This document shows, piece after piece, positions 53,959 to 62,368 of a DNA stretch of 64,000 bases (position 1 is the first letter of the stretch; every line of letters starts with the position of its first letter). The DNA is from an uncultured Pseudomonadota bacterium (GTDB lineage: Bacteria > Pseudomonadota > Gammaproteobacteria > Burkholderiales > JALYOK01), in assembly GCA_902826775.1 (NCBI GenBank), contig CADEHE010000011.1, positions 1 to 64,000 on the forward strand, given 5' to 3'. A program made the position numbers and the translations under genes. The notes below the pieces were generated by a model that ran no database searches, was not told where the DNA came from, and saw nothing but the letters and a program-made list of their open reading frames with translations.

Positions 53959-56004
53959 CTAGGCGGCCACCAAGCCGTTGTGCCGTAGCAACGCATCGAC
54001 AGTCGGCGCGCGCCCGCGAAAGGCCATGAACGATTCCATCGCCGGACGGCTGCCGCCGACCGCGAGCACCTCTTCGCGGAAACGTTGCCCCGCTTGCTTG
54101 CTGAGCACGCCAAGTTCTTCGAACAGCGCATACGCATCGGCAGAGAGCACTTCTGCCCACTTGTAGCTGTAGTACCCGGCGGCGTAGCCACCCGCAAAAA
54201 TGTGCGAGAAGCTGTTCGGGAAGCGGTTGTACGGCGGATAGGTGACGACGGCCACGCGCTTGCGGATGGCCTCCAGCAATTGCTGCGGCGTTTGCGCGTT
54301 AGCGGGATCGAAGTCATGATGCAAATGCATATCGAACAGCGAGAATTCAATTTGACGCATCATCTGCATGCCGCTTTGAAAGTTTTTCGCGGCCACCATC
54401 TTGTCGAATAGAGCGCGCGGCAGGCTCGCGCCGGTATCAACATGGCGCGTCATGTGCTGCAGCACCTCCCACTCCCAGCAAAAGTTTTCCATGAACTGGC
54501 TCGGCAGTTCGACCGCATCCCATTCGACACCGTTGATACCCGCCACGCCGAGCTGCTCGACGCGCGTGAGCAAATGATGCAGGCCATGACCAAACTCATG
54601 GAACAGGGTCATCACTTCATCGTGAGTGAATAGCGCCGGGCGCACTTTGCCGTCCTCGCCAGTGACCGGTCCCGGGAAATTGCAGTTGAGGTAAGCCACC
54701 GGCGTTTGTATGCCGGCACCTGTGCGCCGGCGCGTGATGGCATCATCCATCCAAGCCCCACCACGCTTCGTCGCGCGCGCGTACAAGTCCAAATAGAACT
54801 GGCCGATCAGTGCGCCGCTGGCATCGCGAACGTCAAAGAACTTCACATCCGGGTGCCACGAAGGCGCCTGCGAGGTGTTTATACTTAGGCCATATATAGT
54901 CTGAATGACTCGAAACATGCCGCTTAAGGCGATATCCTCCGGAAAGTATTGTTTAATCTCTTGCTCCGAAAAGGCGTAGCGCTGGGCGCGTAGCTTTTCC
55001 GAGGCGTACGCGATATCCCACGCTTGCAATGACTCCAAGGCTAGTTCGGCGCGCGCGAATTCGCGCAGCTGCTGCATGTCGCGCTCGGCGAAGCGCTTGG
55101 CCTTGGCCGCCAAGTCGTTCAAGAAATTCAGCACCTCTTCGGGGGACTGCGCCATCTTCGGCACCAGCGAGACTTCGGCGAAGCTGCGATAGCCCAGCAG
55201 TTGAGCTTCTTCGCGGCGCAGTTTGAGGATGGCGGCGATGATTTGCGTGTTGTCGAATTTCGCCTCGCCGAACTCCGATGCGCGCGTCGAGTAAGCATGG
55301 TAAAGCTTCTCGCGCAGAGTGCGATCATCGGCATATTGCATCACCGGGAAGTAACATGGCATGCGCAGCGTCAGTTTCCAACCGCTTTTGCCGTCTGCCT
55401 TAGCTTCCGTGGCGGCGGCCGCGAGCACGTCTTCGGGCACGCCGCGCAGCATGGCTTTGTCCTCGATATGCCAGGCGAACGCGTTGGTCGCATCGAGCAA
55501 GTTCTCTTCGAACTTTGCCGCCAGCGAGGACAATTCTTCTTGAATCTGCTTGAAGCGCGCTTTCTGGTCCGCGGGAAGTTCCGCGCCGCCTAAGCGGAAA
55601 TCGCGCAAATCGTTCTCGATGATCTTCTTCTGCGCGCGCGTCAAAGATTCGAACTCTGCGGATGCGCGCAATTGCTTGAACTTGGCGAACAGATCCTCAT
55701 CCTGCCCGACTTCGGCATGAAATTGCGCGATTTTCGGCAGATTCTCGTTGTACACCTCGCGCAGCTCGGGCGAATCGAGCACGCTGTGCAAGTGACCGAC
55801 TTGGCCCCAGGCGCGCGATAGCCGCTCGCCGCTATCCTCCATCGGCTGCACGAAATTCGCCCAGGTCGGCGCGGCCGTATCGGCCTTGAGGCGTTCAATC
55901 AGGCTGCGGTTCTCGGCGAGCAAACTAGCCACTGCGGGCGTGATGTGTTCGACCTTAATGTCGGAGAAGCGCGGCAATCCGGAAAAGTCCAGCAAAGGGT
56001 TCAT
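53959..56004 (-). CDS. prlC: Oligopeptidase A, M3 family
   Basis: This 681-residue cytoplasmic zinc peptidase degrades short peptides. The zinc site HEFGHGLHH is near residue 466, with its Glu serving as the catalytic base. The N-terminal helical lid (VASLLAENRSLIERLKADTAAPTWANFVQPMEDSGERLSRAWGQVGHL) and later FAEVSLVPKMAQ are typical. I chose the ATG before NPLLDFSGLPRF; a longer frame adds 17 residues from the upstream region. The 145-bp downstream gap to the DUF4124-glutaredoxin gene has no recognised feature. Confidence 0.95.
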   Translation of the reverse strand: MNPLLDFSGLPRFSDIKVEHITPAVASLLAENRSLIERLKADTAAPTWANFVQPMEDSGERLSRAWGQVGHLHSVLDSPELREVYNENLPKIAQFHAEVGQDEDLFAKFKQLRASAEFESLTRAQKKIIENDLRDFRLGGAELPADQKARFKQIQEELSSLAAKFEENLLDATNAFAWHIEDKAMLRGVPEDVLAAAATEAKADGKSGWKLTLRMPCYFPVMQYADDRTLREKLYHAYSTRASEFGEAKFDNTQIIAAILKLRREEAQLLGYRSFAEVSLVPKMAQSPEEVLNFLNDLAAKAKRFAERDMQQLREFARAELALESLQAWDIAYASEKLRAQRYAFSEQEIKQYFPEDIALSGMFRVIQTIYGLSINTSQAPSWHPDVKFFDVRDASGALIGQFYLDLYARATKRGGAWMDDAITRRRTGAGIQTPVAYLNCNFPGPVTGEDGKVRPALFTHDEVMTLFHEFGHGLHHLLTRVEQLGVAGINGVEWDAVELPSQFMENFCWEWEVLQHMTRHVDTGASLPRALFDKMVAAKNFQSGMQMMRQIEFSLFDMHLHHDFDPANAQTPQQLLEAIRKRVAVVTYPPYNRFPNSFSHIFAGGYAAGYYSYKWAEVLSADAYALFEELGVLSKQAGQRFREEVLAVGGSRPAMESFMAFRGRAPTVDALLRHNGLVAA

Positions 56005-56114
56005 ATCGGCTTTCAAGGCGATTGGTCGGTGCTGCGGGCGCGCCGAGCACGGCAAAAAGGCAATATTATAGAGACCCTTGATCGCGCGACTGGTTCAGTT
56101 GCCAGCAATTGTTC

Positions 56115-56948
56115 ATGCGGCGCCACAACCCTGAAGCAAAAAGCGCAGCAGCCCATCCGCCCAGTGCAAAGCCGATGTCGCCGCGCGCGCGCGCGGGGGA
56201 CGGCGCGCACCCCGTTCAAGTTTCTGCGACGCGTATCGACAGCGTTGACGTAGCGCGCGGCTGCGCCATCGCCATGATGTTCGCTTATCACTTCTGCTTC
56301 GATCTGAACTATTTCGGCGTTCTCCAGCAAGATTTCTACAACGATGCGCGCTGGATCGCGTGGCGTACCGCGATCCTGAGTTCGTTTCTGCTGCTGGCGG
56401 GGGTCGGCTTGTCGCTCGCGCACGCGGGCCGCTGGCACTGGCCGCGTTTCTGGCGGCGCTTGGCGCAAATCGCGGCTTGCGCGTTGCTGGTGAGTATCGG
56501 CAGCTATCTGGCGTTTCCGGACAGCTGGATTTACTTCGGCGTATTGCACCACATTGCGCTGGCGAGTGTGTTGGCGCTGCCCTTCTTGCGTGTGCCTCGC
56601 ATCGCGCTCGCTGCCGGCCTCGCGCTGACCGCGCTTGGTGCGAGCGTTCAGGCCGCTTTCTTCGATGCGAAACCGTGGCATTGGTTCGGGTTGATGAGCT
56701 TCAAGCCCCGCACCGAGGACTACGTGCCGCTGCTGCCTTGGTTCGGCGTGGTACTGGTAGGGGTGAGCCTAGGCGCCTACCTGGGGCAAGGCGAACGCAA
56801 AGCGCGATTGCTCAAGTTGCGCGTCAGCCGTATGCCGGCGCGCGTACTGGCCTGGGCCGGACGGCACAGCCTGCTGCTTTATATGCTGCATCAGCCGATT
56901 TTTATTGGGGCGTTGCTGCTGGTGCTCGGCACACCTAGCGTGCGCTAG
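56115..56948 (+). CDS. DUF1624 acyltransferase-like membrane protein
   Basis: This 277-residue membrane protein starts with a basic tail. It then has RIDSVDVARGCAIAMMFAYHFCFDLNYFG with the conserved His, and YFGVLHHIALASVLALPFLR with a second His, followed by about eight helices. It resembles the heparan-alpha-glucosaminide N-acetyltransferase catalytic domain family (DUF1624). Members move acetyl groups across the inner membrane to an unknown sugar. A TTG two codons earlier and an ATG 20 codons later are alternative starts. It is divergent from prlC. Confidence 0.8.
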   Translation: MRRHNPEAKSAAAHPPSAKPMSPRARAGDGAHPVQVSATRIDSVDVARGCAIAMMFAYHFCFDLNYFGVLQQDFYNDARWIAWRTAILSSFLLLAGVGLSLAHAGRWHWPRFWRRLAQIAACALLVSIGSYLAFPDSWIYFGVLHHIALASVLALPFLRVPRIALAAGLALTALGASVQAAFFDAKPWHWFGLMSFKPRTEDYVPLLPWFGVVLVGVSLGAYLGQGERKARLLKLRVSRMPARVLAWAGRHSLLLYMLHQPIFIGALLLVLGTPSVR

Positions 56949-56961
56949 CGGGCGATGCCAA

Positions 56962-58041
56962 TTAGTGCCGAGAGCGCGCGCGCCATAGGCCGACCAGAGC
57001 GAGCACAGACAGCGCCAGCGCACTGGGCTCCGGCACGGCGGCTGCAAAAAGCCGATCAGCGAGCACATCGTGAATCGCGGCGGTGGGATGGATGCCGTCC
57101 CAAAACAGGTACTCATCGGGATTGGCGCACACCGTGCCTTGCTGGGTGGGATCGACGCCGCCAGGCCTGGTTGGGTCAATCAAGGCGCCGGTGAACAACA
57201 GATCATCGCCGGTATAACAGCGCTGGGTGATGTTGGTTAGGCCGAATGCCGAAGGGCTGGCCACTACCTGCTGCAACAAGCCGTAAAGATCGAAACTGAT
57301 GATGTTTGGGTTGGCGAAGCTAGCAAGCACCCCGTCCAGCGCGGTATTAAAACCGATGGCGGCCGAGGTGGCGAGTTGACGCACTTGCTGGGCATTGGCG
57401 GGCGGCAGCAACGCAAGTTGTTCGGCAATGCGCGGCACCAGCGAAAGATTGGGCGCATTGGGCACTAGGAAATGGCGCCCGCCGCGGGCGCTCAAGGTGC
57501 CGAGCACCGTGCCCAGATCGCCCACTGCGTTTGCAATGCCAGCCTGCGCGATCGCGGCCGCATTGGCGGGATCGCTCAGAGCAGCCCGAACCGCGTCCTG
57601 CAGATTGTTCGCGCCGGCGAAGACGACGTACAGCGCGTCGGGGTCGACTACCGGGTTCGCAGCATTGAATTGGTTGAGTTGGGACAGGACGTCGAAGTTA
57701 ACGTCGACACCCGGAAAGATTGCTTCGAATACGTGGGTATCCGTGCGCGCGCCGCCATACGCAAAATTGTTGCCGCCGGCCAGTGACGGCGTCAAGCCTA
57801 AGCCGAGCTTCTGCGCCAGCAACTCAACGGCCACCGGGCCGTTGCTCGCCCGGCCCTGAAAGTAAGGGGCGCCCGGGGCCGGCTTTACCGGCAGAAAACT
57901 CAACCCGCTTGAGGCAAGGAAGATGTTGCCGCTGTCCGACAAGCTATCCCCAAGCACGTAGATGTTACTGTACGGCCCCGCCCATGTCCCGGTGGCAACG
58001 GTCAGGGACAGTGCGGCAAACAAGCAGGTAAGCTTCTTCAT
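56962..58041 (-). CDS. GDSL/SGNH esterase with PEP-CTERM tail
   Basis: This 359-residue exported esterase has a signal peptide (LFAALSLTVATGTWA) and the catalytic Ser in VLGDSLSDSGN. An Asn block (FAGANNLQDAVRAAL) follows, and the Asp/His pair is in DGIHPTAAIHDVLADRL. The tail AVPEPSALALSVLALVGLWRARSRH is a canonical PEP-CTERM sorting signal. The GGGAGGAGAAG site fixes the ATG; 77 extra upstream residues are not family-like. Processing would be by exosortase. It would act on esters outside the cell, probably in the matrix. Confidence 0.85.
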   Translation of the reverse strand: MKKLTCLFAALSLTVATGTWAGPYSNIYVLGDSLSDSGNIFLASSGLSFLPVKPAPGAPYFQGRASNGPVAVELLAQKLGLGLTPSLAGGNNFAYGGARTDTHVFEAIFPGVDVNFDVLSQLNQFNAANPVVDPDALYVVFAGANNLQDAVRAALSDPANAAAIAQAGIANAVGDLGTVLGTLSARGGRHFLVPNAPNLSLVPRIAEQLALLPPANAQQVRQLATSAAIGFNTALDGVLASFANPNIISFDLYGLLQQVVASPSAFGLTNITQRCYTGDDLLFTGALIDPTRPGGVDPTQQGTVCANPDEYLFWDGIHPTAAIHDVLADRLFAAAVPEPSALALSVLALVGLWRARSRH

Positions 58042-58148
58042 CTTCTCCTCCCATAAAGTGTGCTTTGGTCCGAGTCTAGCGACCGAGACGGCGGCAATTG
58101 GGAATAGTACTCGGAATCGTACCCTTGGGACAGGGTAAGGACCAAGCT

Positions 58149-59426
58149 TTAACGCGACTCGAAAATCGCGTGCCCGTCGACCAGCGTGAGGCAAACTTTG
58201 CCTTCTAGCTCGTAGCCGATGAATGGCGTATTCCTGCCTTGGCTCTTGAGCGAGCGCGGTTCGACTTTCCAACGCGCGCTCGGATCAAAGATGCATATGT
58301 CGGCGTTATGCCCCGGCGCGAGATGTCCCGCATCGATACCGAGCACGCGCGCGGCGTCGCAGGTGATGCGCGCCAGCGCTTGCGGCAATGGCACGCGGGC
58401 TTGTGCAGCCCATTTGAGCGTCAGCGGCAGCAGCAGCTCCAAGGCCGAGGCTCCCGGCTCGGCTTCTGCGAACGGCACTTGTTTTGCGTCGTCGTCGACC
58501 GGGGTGTGATCGGAGCAGATCACGTCGATGGTGCCGTCCTGCGCCGCGCCGCGCAGCGCATCGCGGTCGCGCACGCTGCGCAATGGCGGTATCAGGTGGC
58601 AATGGGAATCGAAATAACCGATATCGACTTCGCTCAAGTGCAAATGATGCACGGCGACGTCGCATGTTACGGCCACGCCGCGCGCCTTGGCTTGCTTGAC
58701 CAGCGCCACGCCTTCGGCACTCGACAAGCGGCAGAGGTGCACCCGCGCGCGGTGCTTCTCGGCGAGCGTTAGGATGGTCTGCAGCGCGATCGTCTCCGCC
58801 ACCACCGGGATCGCGGGCAGGCCGAGCCGCGTGGCTACTTCGCCGTCATGCGCAACGCCGCCTTTGCTCAGGTATGAATCCTGGGGACGCAGCCAAACGG
58901 CAAAACCGAACGTTGCCGCATAAGCCAGCGCGCGCGAGAGCACCTGTGTATCGGCGATGGGCGCGTCGGCGTGCGAGAACGCGACGCAGCCGGATTCGAG
59001 CAGCTGCGACATCTCGGTGAGCTGCTCGCCTTTGAGTCCCACGGTGAGCGCGCCGATGGGATAGACGTGCGCTTGGTTCAATTGCCGCGCGCGGTGTTTG
59101 AGCATTTCCACCAATCCGGGTTCGTCCAGCGGCGGATCGGTGTCGGGCAGACACGCAAGGCTGGTAACGCCCCCCGCGACCGCCGCCGCCATCTCCGATT
59201 CGAGCGTAGCCTTGTACTCAAAACCAGGTTCGCGCAGCCGCGCGGCGATATCGACCAAGCCGGGGCAAACGATCTTGCCGGACGCATCGATGACTTTGTT
59301 GGCGTGGAACTCGGCTGGAGCATGGCCGACCGCAACGACCTTGCCGGCAGCAAGGTAGAGATCGCGCTGTGCATCGGTATTGCTCTTGGGGTCGATGAGC
59401 CGGCCGCCGCGGATGTGGATCTTCAT
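58149..59426 (-). CDS. pyrC': Non-catalytic dihydroorotase-like protein (PyrC')
   Basis: This 425-residue protein has the amidohydrolase fold of dihydroorotase. However, the usual DLHVHLREPG reads DIAARLREPG here, so both metal-binding histidines are replaced (A61 and R63). Later segments (VTSLACLPDTDPPLDEP, SDHTPVDDDAKQVPF) remain. In pseudomonads such PyrC' proteins lack activity and are needed to assemble active aspartate carbamoyltransferase with PyrB. The gene starts 13 bp after the pyrB stop, which supports the same role here. A true pyrC must exist elsewhere. Confidence 0.85.
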   Translation of the reverse strand: MKIHIRGGRLIDPKSNTDAQRDLYLAAGKVVAVGHAPAEFHANKVIDASGKIVCPGLVDIAARLREPGFEYKATLESEMAAAVAGGVTSLACLPDTDPPLDEPGLVEMLKHRARQLNQAHVYPIGALTVGLKGEQLTEMSQLLESGCVAFSHADAPIADTQVLSRALAYAATFGFAVWLRPQDSYLSKGGVAHDGEVATRLGLPAIPVVAETIALQTILTLAEKHRARVHLCRLSSAEGVALVKQAKARGVAVTCDVAVHHLHLSEVDIGYFDSHCHLIPPLRSVRDRDALRGAAQDGTIDVICSDHTPVDDDAKQVPFAEAEPGASALELLLPLTLKWAAQARVPLPQALARITCDAARVLGIDAGHLAPGHNADICIFDPSARWKVEPRSLKSQGRNTPFIGYELEGKVCLTLVDGHAIFESR

Positions 59427-59439
59427 GCGCGCGCTCGCC

Positions 59440-60399
59440 TCAATTGCCCGCCAGGATGCTCATCACCGCCATTCGCACGGCGATGCCGAACGTGACTTGC
59501 GGCAAGATGACCGACTGGCGGCCGTCGGCGACGGCCGAGTCGATTTCCACACCGCGGTTCATCGGGCCAGGATGCATCACGATCGCATCCGGCTTGGCCA
59601 GCGCGAGTTTGTCCGGCGTCAGACCATAGTTAAAGAAGAACTCTTGCGCGCTGGGCAGCAGCGCGCCGTTCATGCGCTCATTCTGCAGGCGCAGCATCAT
59701 AATCACGTCAACATCTTTCAGCCCGGCGCGCATGTCGTGAAACACGCGCACGCCGAGGTTTTCCACATGGCTTGGCAATAGCGTCTTCGGGCCGATCACC
59801 CGCAACTCCGGCACGCCGAGGGTGGTGAGGGCGTGGATCTCCGAGCGCGCCACGCGCGAATGCAAAATGTCGCCGACGATGGCCACACGCAAATTGTTGA
59901 AGCCGCCTTTGTAGTGGCGAATGGTGTAGACGTCGAGCAAACCTTGCGTCGGATGAGCATGGCGGCCGTCGCCGGCGTTGACGACGTGGATGCCGGGGGC
60001 GACATGGCGCGCGATGAGGTGGGGCGCTCCGCTCGCGGAGTGCCGAACTACAAACATATCCGCGTGCATGGCCGACAAGTTGGCGATAGTGTCGAGCAAC
60101 GTCTCGCCCTTGCTGGTGCTGGAGACGCCGACGTTGAGGTTGACTACATCCGCCGACAAGCGCTTGGCGGCAATCTCGAAGGTCGTGCGCGTGCGCGTCG
60201 AAGGCTCGAAGAAAAGATTGAACACCGCCTTGCCGCGCAGCAGCGGCAGCTTCTTCACGTCGCGCTCGGCGACGTCGACGAAAGAAGCCGCAGTATCGAG
60301 GATGTGCTGCAGAATATCTGCGGACAATCCCTCAATGGTCAATAAATGTTGTAGCGCGCCGTGTTCGTCCAGCTGCGGATTGCCACGGGCCGCGCGCAT
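59440..60399 (-). CDS. pyrB: Aspartate carbamoyltransferase catalytic chain
   Basis: This 319-residue enzyme joins carbamoyl phosphate and aspartate in pyrimidine synthesis. Carbamoyl-phosphate motif: [12 protein letters not shown]. Other segments are [33 protein letters not shown] and [12 protein letters not shown]. The ATG overlaps the pyrR stop by 4 bp (ATGA); a TTG one codon earlier also fits. With PyrC' it probably forms a large dodecameric enzyme. Confidence 0.95.
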   Translation of the reverse strand: MRAARGNPQLDEHGALQHLLTIEGLSADILQHILDTAASFVDVAERDVKKLPLLRGKAVFNLFFEPSTRTRTTFEIAAKRLSADVVNLNVGVSSTSKGETLLDTIANLSAMHADMFVVRHSASGAPHLIARHVAPGIHVVNAGDGRHAHPTQGLLDVYTIRHYKGGFNNLRVAIVGDILHSRVARSEIHALTTLGVPELRVIGPKTLLPSHVENLGVRVFHDMRAGLKDVDVIMMLRLQNERMNGALLPSAQEFFFNYGLTPDKLALAKPDAIVMHPGPMNRGVEIDSAVADGRQSVILPQVTFGIAVRMAVMSILAGN

Positions 60400-60896
60400 C
60401 AAACTTTCCGCTCCAGTTTGAAGCGCAGCTCGGCGTTCGCGCCCTGCTCGAGGACCAAGACCTGATCGCGTGGCAGGCTCAATTTGGCACCGACAAAATC
60501 CGCGGCGATGGGCAGTTCGCGCTCATCGCGATCGATGAGCACGGCCAATTGAATGCGGGCGGGGCGACCGTAGTCGAACAACTCGTTCATCGCGGCGCGA
60601 ATTGTACGGCCAGTGTAGAGCACGTCGTCAACCAGAATGATATGGCGCGCCTCGGCATTGAACGGAATATCGGAGCGCTTTGCGTTCGGGTGTAAACCGA
60701 TGCGGCCGAAATCGTCCCGGTAAAACGTGATATCCAGCGTACCAACCGGTGTATCAATTCCCAATTCAGATTGGAGGCGATTGGCCAGCCAGACCCCGCC
60801 GGTGTATATGCCCACCAATGCCGTTTCCGCAGTAACAACCGGGCGCAATTGCGCGCACAACTGCGCTAGGAGTTGGTTCGGATCGGGCAGTGCCAT
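60399..60896 (-). CDS. pyrR: Bifunctional pyr regulator / uracil phosphoribosyltransferase
   Basis: This 165-residue phosphoribosyltransferase-fold protein has the PRPP loop [21 protein letters not shown] and [12 protein letters not shown]. In Gram-positive bacteria PyrR binds pyr mRNA; in proteobacteria its role is mostly uncertain and it may be only an enzyme. The ATG chosen is 27 codons inside the open frame because the longer N-terminus is not family-like. It lies 8 bp after ruvX and overlaps pyrB. Confidence 0.9.
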   Translation of the reverse strand: MALPDPNQLLAQLCAQLRPVVTAETALVGIYTGGVWLANRLQSELGIDTPVGTLDITFYRDDFGRIGLHPNAKRSDIPFNAEARHIILVDDVLYTGRTIRAAMNELFDYGRPARIQLAVLIDRDERELPIAADFVGAKLSLPRDQVLVLEQGANAELRFKLERKV

Positions 60897-60904
60897 GGCC
60901 GCAG

Positions 60905-61375
60905 TCACGGTATTCGTCCCGGCAACGCATCGAAGAAAGATTGCAGAATAACTTGCGCGGCGACACGGTCGAGCCACGCCTTTTGCCGCTTGCCTTGCAC
61001 CCCTTGGGCGCTGAGGGCTTGCTGCGCCGCGTTGGAACTCAACTGCTCATTGCAGTACTCGACGGTAATTTTGAAGCGGCCCTGCAAGCGCTGCGCAAAC
61101 TTGCGCACCAGCGGCGCGAGCGCGTGCGCGCGACCATCCTCATGCGCCGGCATGCCGACCACGAACAACGCCGGGCGCCATTCACTCACCAAAGCCGCGA
61201 TCGCATCCAACTTCGCCTCATTGCTCACACCTTCGATCGTCGTCAGCGGATGCGCAATGCGCAACGCCAAGTCACCGCTGGCTACCCCGATGCGCTTCTC
61301 GCCGAAATCAAACGCCAGAACGCTGCCACGCCGCGGTAACGCGGCTGGCGGCGGATCGGGCGTGGCCGCAGTCAT
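60905..61375 (-). CDS. ruvX: RuvX (YqgF) Holliday junction resolvase-like
   Basis: This 156-residue RNase H-fold nuclease contains VLAFDFGEKRIGVASGD with the first catalytic Asp, VVGMPAHEDGR, TVEYCNEQLSS with the Glu and the final DRVAAQVILQSFF Asp. Homologues process pre-16S rRNA or junctions. The residues before SVLAFDFG (MTAATPDPPPAALPRRG) are encoded by the last of five 71-bp repeats, so the start region is a product of the array. The start has no strong ribosome-binding site and overlaps the stop of the preceding mini-ORF (ATGA). A longer open frame into the repeats exists. Confidence 0.9.
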   Translation of the reverse strand: MTAATPDPPPAALPRRGSVLAFDFGEKRIGVASGDLALRIAHPLTTIEGVSNEAKLDAIAALVSEWRPALFVVGMPAHEDGRAHALAPLVRKFAQRLQGRFKITVEYCNEQLSSNAAQQALSAQGVQGKRQKAWLDRVAAQVILQSFFDALPGRIP

Positions 61376-61661
61376 CGTATTTGTACCAGAACGCTGCCAT
61401 GCCGCGGCAACGCGGCGGGCGGCGAATCGGGCGTGGCCGCAGTCATCGTACTTGTACCAGAACGCTGCCATGCCGCGGTAACGCGGCGGGCGGTGAATTT
61501 GGCGTGGCAGCATTCATCGTGCTTGTACCAGAACGCTGCCACGCCGCGGTAACGCGGCGGGCGGCGAATCGGGCGTGGCCGCAGTCATCGTACTTGTACC
61601 AGAACGCTGCCATACCGCGGCAATGCGGCGGGCAGCGAATTTGGCGTGGGTAGAGTCATGG
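61319..61661. repeat. 71-bp tandem array, 4.8 copies, over the ruvX start
   Basis: Units lie at 61319-61389, 61390-61460, 61461-61531, 61532-61602 and 61603-61661, all without indels and with a modest number of substitutions. On the minus strand every unit holds an ATG (61659, 61588, 61517, 61446 and ruvX's 61375) exactly 71 bp apart. The four upstream ATGs each open a 24-codon frame (PAALPR.GSVL core), whose TGA overlaps the next ATG as ATGA. Each unit also contains the small hairpin CCGCG-TTAC-CGCGG or a variant. The interval 61662-61775 to yqgE shows nothing recognisable. Confidence 0.9.
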
Positions 61662-61775
61662 AGTCTGCTGCGGAAAGAGGTTCGCCTTTACCGGGGCTTG
61701 GAATCGAGGAGGAGATCGTCACGAAGTAACGTCTGCCTGCAAAGCATCGCCCGCGCTGCAGGGCGGCTTTTGTTG

Positions 61776-62345
61776 CTACGCGTGTCCGGCGACGTCCGAA
61801 AGTGTGGCGTAGTTCACTCCCAGTATGCCCATTGCTGCTGGCAGTCTTTCTTCCGGCGATAACTTAAATATGACATCGGGTTCGGCTTCCACTGTGAGCC
61901 AGCCGTTGGCTTTGATTTCGTCTTCCAGTTGTCCCGCTGACCAGCCCGCGTAGCCCAGGGAGATCAACATGCGATCTGGGCCTTTGCCTTCACTAACCGA
62001 CTGCAAAATATCCTTGGACGTAGTCAAGCCGACCGAATCCTGCACCACCAGAGTCGACTGCCAACTGCCGATGGGTTGATGCAACACGAAACCGCGATCG
62101 GTTTGCACCGGACCCCCGAAATACACCGGCAACTTGGCGACTTCTTCGCTTGGCGCCGCGATTTCGATTTGCTTAAAAAGGGAACCCAGGTTGAGTTCCG
62201 TGGGTCGATTGACGACGATGCCCAACGCGCCCTGATCGTTGTGCTCGCAGATGAAAGTCAGCGTGCGCGCGAAGTTTGGGTCGACCATGTTCGGCATCGC
62301 GATCAGGAAGTGATTGGTCAGGTTAACATTCTTCATCAACTTCAT
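61776..62345 (-). CDS. yqgE: YqgE/AlgH family protein
   Basis: This 189-residue protein is a complete member of the family: [38 protein letters not shown], then [17 protein letters not shown] and [21 protein letters not shown]. Its role is unknown, and it lies next to ruvX in many proteobacteria. It heads the ruvX-pyrR-pyrB-pyrC' operon on the same strand but is separated from ruvX by about 400 bp of repeat array. An ATG three codons later is an alternative start. Confidence 0.9.
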   Translation of the reverse strand: MKLMKNVNLTNHFLIAMPNMVDPNFARTLTFICEHNDQGALGIVVNRPTELNLGSLFKQIEIAAPSEEVAKLPVYFGGPVQTDRGFVLHQPIGSWQSTLVVQDSVGLTTSKDILQSVSEGKGPDRMLISLGYAGWSAGQLEDEIKANGWLTVEAEPDVIFKLSPEERLPAAMGILGVNYATLSDVAGHA

Positions 62346-62368
62346 TATCCCATAATAAGATAAGCATC

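Noticed and set aside
58149..59426. Active dihydroorotase pyrC
   Set aside because: The HxH motif of the metal site is replaced by A and R, so an active enzyme is not supported.
61376..61513. N-terminal extension of ruvX into the repeats
   Set aside because: The extra 46 residues (MLPRQIHRPPRYRG and onward) are encoded by repeat copies in another frame and are unlike the family; the ATG at 61375 is in register with the other repeat starts.
61319..61661. Possible CRISPR array
   Set aside because: The 71-bp units are contiguous and nearly identical over their whole length, without unique spacers, and cas genes are absent.
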